Source: Caulobacteraceae bacterium
Lineage (GTDB): Bacteria > Pseudomonadota > Alphaproteobacteria > Caulobacterales > Caulobacteraceae
Assembly (NCBI GenBank): GCA_028291305.1
Contig: JAQGII010000026.1
Location: 1-12,381, forward strand
Direction of reading: 5' to 3'
Length of the DNA stretch: 12,381 nt
This document shows, piece by piece, positions 5,440 to 10,206 of this stretch; positions within the stretch are counted from its first letter, which is position 1; each line of letters begins with the position of its first letter. The notes beneath the pieces were generated by a model. The model was not told where the DNA came from, did no database searches, and saw nothing but the letters and a program-made list of their open reading frames with translations. The position numbers and the translations under genes are program-made.

Positions 5440-6708
5440 CTAGACAAGGGAAACAGCCTTGACCGACGCGGCCGCCGCCGGGAAACGGGTGTCGCCGATC
5501 TCGGGAAGCTTTCCGAAGCGGTCGACGAACACCGCTGCGCAGGTGTTGCCGAACACGTTCACGGCGGTGCGGCCCATATCGAGGAAGATGTCGACGCCCG
5601 CCATGATCGCCACGGCTTCCGGCGGCAGGCCCAGGCTCACCACGACGCCGGCCGCGGCGACCATCGATCCAGATGGCACGTTGGCGACCCCCTTGCTGGC
5701 GAGCAAGATGGTCAGGAGGATCACGGCCAGCCTCGGCGCGTCGAGATGCATGCCGTAGGCCTCCGCGAGAAAGGTGACGATCAGCGACATGTAGAGGGCC
5801 GCGCCGTCGAGGTTGAAACTGTAGCCCAGCGGCAGCACGGTCGACACGACGCGCGGGTCGACGCCTGCCTCCAGCAGCTTCTCCATGTGGATCGGCAGCG
5901 CCACTTCCGATGAGCGCGTGGCGAAGCCCACCAGCACCGGGTCGAGCATCTGGCGGGCGAAGGAGAGGGGCCTGCGCCCCATCAGCGCCAACGCCAGCAG
6001 GCAGAGCGCCACGACGATGAACAGGCCCAGATACATCAGGCCGACCAGCTTGCTCAGCGCGACCACGACCTGGAAGCTTTGGGTCGCCGCGAACCAGGCC
6101 GCGACCGTGAACACGGCGAGCGGTGCGAGCCTGACGATCCAGTTCGTCAGCTGAAATATCGCGGCGAACAGCGACTCCAGCAGCCCGACGATCGGCCGCG
6201 CCCTCTCCTCCCCGATACGCGCGAGAGAAAGGCCGAACAGGACGGCGAAGATCAGCGTCGGCAGAACTTTTTGCTCCGACATCGCCGCGAGCACGTTGCT
6301 CGGAATGAGGCCAAGCCAGAATTTCTGCCAGTCGACCGGCGCGCCGGTGAGCGTGGTCGCCGCTTGAGCCGCATGCAGATGAGCGCCGACGCCGGGCTGG
6401 AAAATGCGGTCCAGCGTCAGTCCCGTCATCGCCGAGACGAAGGTGGCGAAGAAGAACCACCCGAACGCAAGCAGCGTCAGGCGGGCCATTCCGCCCGGGT
6501 TCGAGCCGAGACGATAGCTTCCCATCGTCACCGCCGAAAACACGAGCGGAATGACAATCATCTTGACCGCCTGGACGAACGCCAGACTGACGATCTCGAG
6601 ACGAGCGCCCAATCCGGGCAACACCACTCCGACAAGGCTGCCCATCAACAGTCCGGCAACGAGATAGAGCAGCATCCGGGGCGAATGCGATTGGGTCTTG
6701 GCCATCAT
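5440..6708 (-). CDS. Dicarboxylate/amino-acid:cation symporter (Glt/DctA, DAACS family)
   Basis: A 422-residue inner-membrane secondary transporter, normal length for the family. Hairpin 1 reads FATRSSEVALP (about 262-272). The central TM7 motif is NLDGA (299-303, NMDGT in GltPh), hairpin 2 carries VPSGS (344-348), and TM8 carries DIFLDMGRTAVNVFGN (373-388). By comparison with GltPh from memory, D377 corresponds to the amino-group-binding Asp394 and R380 to Arg397, which contacts the side-chain carboxylate. This favours an acidic amino acid or hydroxydicarboxylate. N388 replaces the sodium-site Asp405, a substitution also seen in DctA-like members. ATGs at 6708 and 6705 are equally usable; the longer upstream frame to 6795 runs through IS630 debris and is not native. 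It lies directly upstream of the aldolase-family gene. IS debris begins 15 bases before the start codon, so the native promoter is probably lost. Confidence 0.88.
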   Translation of the reverse strand: MMAKTQSHSPRMLLYLVAGLLMGSLVGVVLPGLGARLEIVSLAFVQAVKMIVIPLVFSAVTMGSYRLGSNPGGMARLTLLAFGWFFFATFVSAMTGLTLDRIFQPGVGAHLHAAQAATTLTGAPVDWQKFWLGLIPSNVLAAMSEQKVLPTLIFAVLFGLSLARIGEERARPIVGLLESLFAAIFQLTNWIVRLAPLAVFTVAAWFAATQSFQVVVALSKLVGLMYLGLFIVVALCLLALALMGRRPLSFARQMLDPVLVGFATRSSEVALPIHMEKLLEAGVDPRVVSTVLPLGYSFNLDGAALYMSLIVTFLAEAYGMHLDAPRLAVILLTILLASKGVANVPSGSMVAAAGVVVSLGLPPEAVAIMAGVDIFLDMGRTAVNVFGNTCAAVFVDRFGKLPEIGDTRFPAAAASVKAVSLV

Positions 6709-6723
6709 GTTCACTCGCCTACG

Positions 6724-6894
6724 GACAACTACGCCACTCACAAGACCCAGCTGATCCGCGACTGGCTGGCCAAGCGGCCGCGCTGGCATGTCCACCTGAC
6801 CCCGACCAGTTCATCCTGGCTCAATCAGCACAACAAAGACCCCAAGCCCTTCCGCTGGACCAAGTCCGCCGACGACATCCTCGCCTCAATCGAA
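6724..6894 (+). pseudogene. IS630-family transposase fragment with internal deletion
   Basis: The plus strand encodes DNYATHKTQLIRDWLAKRPR and continues WHVHLTPTSSSWLNQ, then jumps directly to HNKDPKPFRWTKSADDILAS. Both pieces are hallmark IS630 transposase sequence, but in intact relatives some 45-50 residues separate them, including the third catalytic acid just after the WLNQ/WINQ motif. The deletion keeps frame. The N-terminal half with the first catalytic Asp is absent, and the fragment stops at about 6894, before the usual ERFC end. It is non-functional. It fills the whole space between the hydrolase stop (6896-6898) and the symporter start (6708). CCTA occurs at both margins (6718-6721 and 6895-6898), which may be chance or a relic of a TA target. 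Confidence 0.85.
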
Positions 6895-6895
6895 C

Positions 6896-8980
6896 CTAGC
6901 CGACCTTCACGGCGTCAGCTTTCGGGGCGCCGATGGCGGGAACCTTGGCAACAGGCGACCGCTTTCTCTCGTTCTCGACACCTTTGTATTGAGGGCTGGG
7001 GTTGACCGCCCAGTCATAGATCGTCACCGCCTGGTCGATCGGATCATTCAGATCCTCGGGCAGCAGGAAACGGTCCTTGACCATCTGCTTCGCCACCGTG
7101 GTCGCCCTGGCGATGTACTCGTCGCGGCTCTTGTAGCGCTCGGCAATGGAGAGCCTTGAATCGCCGCTCTTCAGCCGCTCTTCCTTGGTTCGCGGCATGG
7201 GATGGAATGAGCCCATCTCGCCGAACAGCTGGTCGGGCCGTCCGATCGCGGGCGAACGGAAATTCCACCCGCCATAGGTGCCAACCGGCGCCGCGATCGC
7301 GGGCAGGCGGATGCCGGCGCGGCTGTTGCCGGCTTCATCCACCGCGGGCACCAGCCCGACATAGATCTGGCCCACCTTGGGCGGCTCGTTCAGCACGATG
7401 CCCTTGCTCCATTCCGGTCCGAAATCCAGCCGGTAGGTCCTGATGTTCGGCACCGGGAACGGCACGCCCTGAATAGTGGGCCAGCCCGCTTTTGCGGTCG
7501 GCACCAAAGTGCCGTCGGCGATATGCGGGATGCGGCTGTCTGGCGGCGCGACGCCCTTGGTCACCCAATCGTCCATGTCCTTCAACAGCGCGCGCACAAT
7601 GGGATTGCGGCTCACCGGATTGTTGAAGGCGGCAGCGCCTTCCGCCTGCACCGGCGGGAAGGGCCCAAAGGCATGCGGCCCCGACGAGACGAAGTAGATG
7701 CGCGAATCCGGCGGGGGCGCGATGTCATGCGTGCCGGTCACGTCGGTATGGATCAGCGAGCCGGCGCGGTTGAAATATTCCGAGTTGGAGAAGATGTGGA
7801 ACAGCTTGGGCCGCACATGGTGCGCCTCGGCATTGCCCAGAAGCGAGCCGGCCTCGCCGGTGACGGGGTCGGTCTCGACGCCATCGGTGAAGGGGAACAT
7901 GTCCACCGGATAGAAGAAGTCGAAGAACTCCTCCGCGTCGCGCGAGGCCTGGCCGAAGCGGTGATTGAACGAGCCCCTCCCCGCGCCGCCCACTTCGTCG
8001 ATCACGCCGTCAAAGACGATGCGGTGTTCTTCGTCCTCATTGAAGCCTTCATAGAGGAACTGGCGCAGCGTACGGCCCGACTGCGACACGCCCCAGCCAT
8101 AGGCATAGGTGATGCCTGGCATGGGATTGGCCGCGCTCTGGTCATGTTTGAGGAAGCTGATCACGTCGCGCGTGCCCGACAGCCCCGTCCCCGTCACGCG
8201 GGGATCCTTGGCGCGATAGACCACGTCATAGATGCGGCCCAGCTCGAAGCCGCCATCCAGCGACACCGCGACGCCGTTCACGAAATGCCATTTGGCGCGC
8301 GGGATCACTTGCCGCGTGTCGGTGGGATTGTCCCTCACCGTCATCACATTGTCGGGACTGTTCTCGTCGTCGATGGGATAGGTGAGATGATTTCGGTCGG
8401 CCAGAGACTGGGTGGGGGAATGATCGCTGGGCACGAAATCGCCCCTGACCAGCCCGGTGATCTTTTTCCCGTGATCGGTGGCGATGGGCATGTCCATGCG
8501 CATCTGCCCCGGCGGCACGTCCCATTGCCAGCCCATCCAGAGCAGCGTCCAGCCCTGGTTCATCAAGGCGCCATCGCCGATTTCCTGGGCGCTCGTCGGG
8601 TCCTTGCTGTCCATGGCTTTCTGGAAATAGCGCAGCATGGATTTGCCGCCGCGATTGCCCACTTCATAGAAGAGGCGGTGATTGCCCTTCTTGGGGTCAA
8701 CCGGCTTGAGCATGAAGAAGTCCGCAGTGAATTCCACTTCGGCTTGCGCATTCTTGGGCGCCAGGTCCAAGTCTACGATGGATTTGTTGATGGCAAGTTT
8801 GGGGTCGAGCGTGAAATGCACCTTGCCCACCAGCTTCTCGTACGGACCCGCGGCGCCGAACTGCTTGCCGCTGAGAATCGGTTCGCGCCGCAGGATCTCC
8901 AGCCGCACCACGCGGGCTTCCGCGGCTGTCGCGATCAGCGAGGCGCACAGCGCCCCCATGGCAAGGCATTTCATGAACAT
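6896..8980 (-). CDS. Secreted alpha/beta hydrolase domain protein (Abhydrolase_10-like)
   Basis: A 694-residue protein with a signal peptide (about 1-22, ending ATAAEA), so it probably acts in the periplasm or outside the cell. The body resembles the large alpha/beta-hydrolase-domain family PF20091: NHRLFYEVGNRGGK near 100-113, a nucleophile-elbow candidate GWGVSQSGRTLRQF at 295-308 with S301 or S299 as nucleophile, D324 in VFDGVIDEVGG, and H436 in SSGPHAFG as possible acid and base. The substrate is unknown; esters are most likely. The frame stays open upstream to 9487, but the signal peptide fixes the start at 8980 (or 8974), with GGGA seven bases before the ATG at 8980. Upstream lies a truncated AMP-ligase gene, and the stop codon abuts IS630 debris. 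A possible -10 TATACT lies at 9045-9040. Catalytic assignments are motif-based guesses. Confidence 0.8.
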   Translation of the reverse strand: MFMKCLAMGALCASLIATAAEARVVRLEILRREPILSGKQFGAAGPYEKLVGKVHFTLDPKLAINKSIVDLDLAPKNAQAEVEFTADFFMLKPVDPKKGNHRLFYEVGNRGGKSMLRYFQKAMDSKDPTSAQEIGDGALMNQGWTLLWMGWQWDVPPGQMRMDMPIATDHGKKITGLVRGDFVPSDHSPTQSLADRNHLTYPIDDENSPDNVMTVRDNPTDTRQVIPRAKWHFVNGVAVSLDGGFELGRIYDVVYRAKDPRVTGTGLSGTRDVISFLKHDQSAANPMPGITYAYGWGVSQSGRTLRQFLYEGFNEDEEHRIVFDGVIDEVGGAGRGSFNHRFGQASRDAEEFFDFFYPVDMFPFTDGVETDPVTGEAGSLLGNAEAHHVRPKLFHIFSNSEYFNRAGSLIHTDVTGTHDIAPPPDSRIYFVSSGPHAFGPFPPVQAEGAAAFNNPVSRNPIVRALLKDMDDWVTKGVAPPDSRIPHIADGTLVPTAKAGWPTIQGVPFPVPNIRTYRLDFGPEWSKGIVLNEPPKVGQIYVGLVPAVDEAGNSRAGIRLPAIAAPVGTYGGWNFRSPAIGRPDQLFGEMGSFHPMPRTKEERLKSGDSRLSIAERYKSRDEYIARATTVAKQMVKDRFLLPEDLNDPIDQAVTIYDWAVNPSPQYKGVENERKRSPVAKVPAIGAPKADAVKVG

Positions 8981-9162
8981 GCATATTTCCCAAGTCCGAT
9001 ACCCAGCCAAGTGGCGAAAGGGCATTGGCAGAGCAGCTGAGTATAGTGGATCTTCCGCGTGAAAACGGACCGACCGTGCCGCGAATTCGTCAGCAAAAAC
9101 AGCGACACCGCTTTCGTCGCCGCGTGCCGAGGCGCCAGTATAGATTTTACTCTGACAATGCC

Positions 9163-9354
9163 GTTGAGCGCCGCGATACGGTCGCCGCGTACAACTCCCA
9201 GAGCTGCGAAATGGGCGGCCAGGCGGTCGATGCGATCGTCGAGGTCGCGGTAGGTGTGCCGTCGCCCAGATCCCAGGTCGACCACCGCGGTGCGCCTTTT
9301 CCCCCCACGCACCTCCGCGTGGCGAGAGATCCAGTCGAAATAGGCGAATGTCAT
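9163..9354 (-). pseudogene. Truncated acyl-CoA synthetase/AMP-ligase N-terminus
   Basis: From the ATG at 9354 the minus strand reads MTFAYFDWISRHAEVRGGKR, followed by TAVVDLGSGRRHTYRDLDD and RIDRLAAHFAALGVVRGDRI. This is the standard N-terminus of AMP-forming CoA ligases, with the usual T-Y-x-(E/D)-L-D and A-L-G-V-x-x-G-D-R pattern. After AALN (residue 64, about 9163) the expected NCPEF-type continuation is replaced by unrelated sequence. The frame then runs on to 8971, overlapping the hydrolase start. The active-site P-loop and all core motifs are missing, so it is a gene remnant. A run of nine C (plus strand) lies immediately before the start codon. Confidence 0.75.
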
Positions 9355-9600
9355 CTGCCCCCCCCCGCGAGCGCTCGCCAGCGCGCCGCTCGCTAGATCG
9401 GATTGCTACGAGCTCTGCAATGGCGGGCGCAACGGCCGCTGGCCTTCGCGGGCATGAATAGCGTTCACTTGCCTGGAAAGGGGGCAATCCCGCTGGAAAC
9501 CGCCGACACGCCCGATCTGACGGCGCCGCAAGTCCGGCCGCCGCGCGGGCTCCTGGGAATGTCTGCTCCTGGGTCGGGAGCTAAGTTCCGCTTCTGATGC
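9355..9600. other. Gene-free segment between the ligase remnant and the IS110 leader
   Basis: I see no credible gene here. Notable items are a C9 tract (9358-9366), a perfect 12-bp palindrome GCGAGCGCTCGC (9367-9378), and a direct repeat GCTCCTGGG (9549-9557 and 9565-9573). The second repeat can pair as GCTCC/GGAGC (9565-9569 with 9577-9581). Its right part may belong to the left end of the IS110 relic. Confidence 0.4.
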
Positions 9601-9607
9601 TGTGGAC

Positions 9608-9660
9608 GGCTCTCCATCGCCGCGGGAGCCTATGCTCCTGCAGAGCAGGAGGAGAGAGCC
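9608..9660 (+). promoter_or_regulatory. IS110 transposase leader with two mutually exclusive hairpins
   Basis: Immediately before the IS110 start codon, GCGGGAGC (9622-9629) can pair with GCTCCTGC (9634-9641, one G-U) around loop CTAT. Alternatively, CTCCTGC (9635-9641) pairs with GCAGGAG (9645-9651) around AGA, hiding part of the AGGAGGAGA ribosome-binding site. An outer stem GGCTCTC/GAGAGCC (9608-9614 with 9654-9660) encloses both. The pairings are exact; their regulatory meaning is inferred. Confidence 0.4.
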
Positions 9661-9828
9661 ATGGGCCAGGTTGTTACGATCGGTCTGGATATCGCCAAGT
9701 GGGCGTTGGCTCAACAACCGGGCGGAGAACTCACACCAGCCCATACGACGACGGGAGCGGGCCATGCTCAGTTTTCGCAGGATGAAGACCCTGCAGAAAT
9801 TCAGCTCCGGCCACGCCGCCTTCCATAA
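9661..9828 (+). pseudogene. IS110-family transposase N-terminus, broken
   Basis: The ATG at 9661 follows a very strong AGGAGGAGA ribosome-binding site and encodes MGQVVTIGLDIAK, the hallmark start of IS110-family transposases including the first catalytic Asp of the RuvC-like domain. After K13 the family sequence (usually VFQVHG-like) is lost. The frame continues through out-of-frame IS6 DNA to a stop at 9826-9828, giving a 55-residue junk-tailed peptide. Homology ends between about 9698 and 9705. It is a dead fragment but retains an intact start and leader. Confidence 0.7.
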
Positions 9829-9922
9829 CCACTTCAATCAGGACCGCCACCTCATCAGCCGAGATCACTACAAAGCGCGACGCTCGGCCGCCCTGGCCGC
9901 GTGGAAAACCCTCGCGGCCTGA
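9703..9922 (+). pseudogene. IS6-family transposase C-terminal fragment
   Basis: In a frame different from the IS110 start, the plus strand encodes GRWLNNRAENSHQPIRRRER, then MLSFRRMKTLQKFSSGHAAF, HNHFNQDRHL and a terminal ALAAWKTLAA ending at TGA 9920-9922. This is the C-terminal third of an IS6-family DDE transposase. The E of RAENSH fits the third catalytic acid, and the RRRE/LQKF/HNHFN series is characteristic of alphaproteobacterial members. The N-terminal two thirds, with both catalytic Asp residues, are replaced by IS110 sequence. The 3' noncoding end follows to about 9982. Confidence 0.82.
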
Positions 9923-9982
9923 GCCCTGACGTCCCTGCCCTCTCTGCGCCCACCGGAGACAAGTTCGCGTCGGACTGACAGC
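9914..9982 (+). mobile_element. IS6-type right end (repeat copy A)
   Basis: From the last transposase codons through GGACTGACAGC, this is the downstream end of the IS6-type element. It matches the solo copy at 4111-4179 in the same orientation. GGCGCTGTCAGTCCGACG (reverse strand from about 9984) is the likely terminal inverted repeat. No opposite-end copy was found in the window. Confidence 0.6.
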
Positions 9983-10206
9983 GCCGTCGCGGCGATATCC
10001 GCCGCCTTCGATGCGCATCCGCTCGCGATCATCGGGCTGAACGGCGGCGCATCAAGAGCCGCCGTCATCGCCAGTCCCGCAGATGGCGTCGTGTCGCGGG
10101 CGGCCGCCTCGCCAAATCTATCGCCTCATTTCCGATATCGGCGCCCAGAACGTCTAGGCAGCGAGGTCCGTTCCTTGAGGACGGCCCCAAGAAACATGGG
10201 GGGGAC
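9983..10206. other. Intergenic region upstream of the TonB-dependent receptor
   Basis: No gene is convincing. It should carry the receptor promoter, but I see no clear -35/-10 pair. A seven-G run (10198-10204) precedes the receptor ATG and probably serves as its purine-rich ribosome-binding site. Confidence 0.4.

Noticed and set aside
4297..5913. 538-codon plus-strand open frame opposite the aldolase and symporter genes
   Set aside because: Arg/Asp/Gln-rich antisense shadow in high-GC DNA; the minus strand carries two clear family proteins across the same bases.
5126..6460. 444-codon minus-strand open frame overlapping symporter and aldolase
   Set aside because: Frame-shifted shadow of the symporter, extremely Arg-rich; the true frames contain conserved transporter and PLP-enzyme motifs.
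6709..6795. N-terminal extension of the symporter frame
   Set aside because: It is read through antisense IS630 sequence and lacks family resemblance; the normal start is at 6708 or 6705.
6079..7005. 308-codon plus-strand open frame including the IS630 fragment
   Set aside because: Only 6724-6894 has IS630 sequence; the rest is antisense to the symporter and hydrolase, so it is not one gene.
7523..9040. 505-codon plus-strand open frame opposite the hydrolase
   Set aside because: Antisense shadow with no domain resemblance; the minus strand has signal peptide and hydrolase motifs.
8981..9487. 169-residue N-terminal extension of the hydrolase frame
   Set aside because: No homology, Arg-rich, overlaps the ligase remnant in another frame, and the signal peptide begins at 8980.
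10083..10157. 24-residue open frame ending RQIYRLISDIGAQNV
   Set aside because: Protein-like ending but very short, with no good ribosome-binding site and no recognised family.
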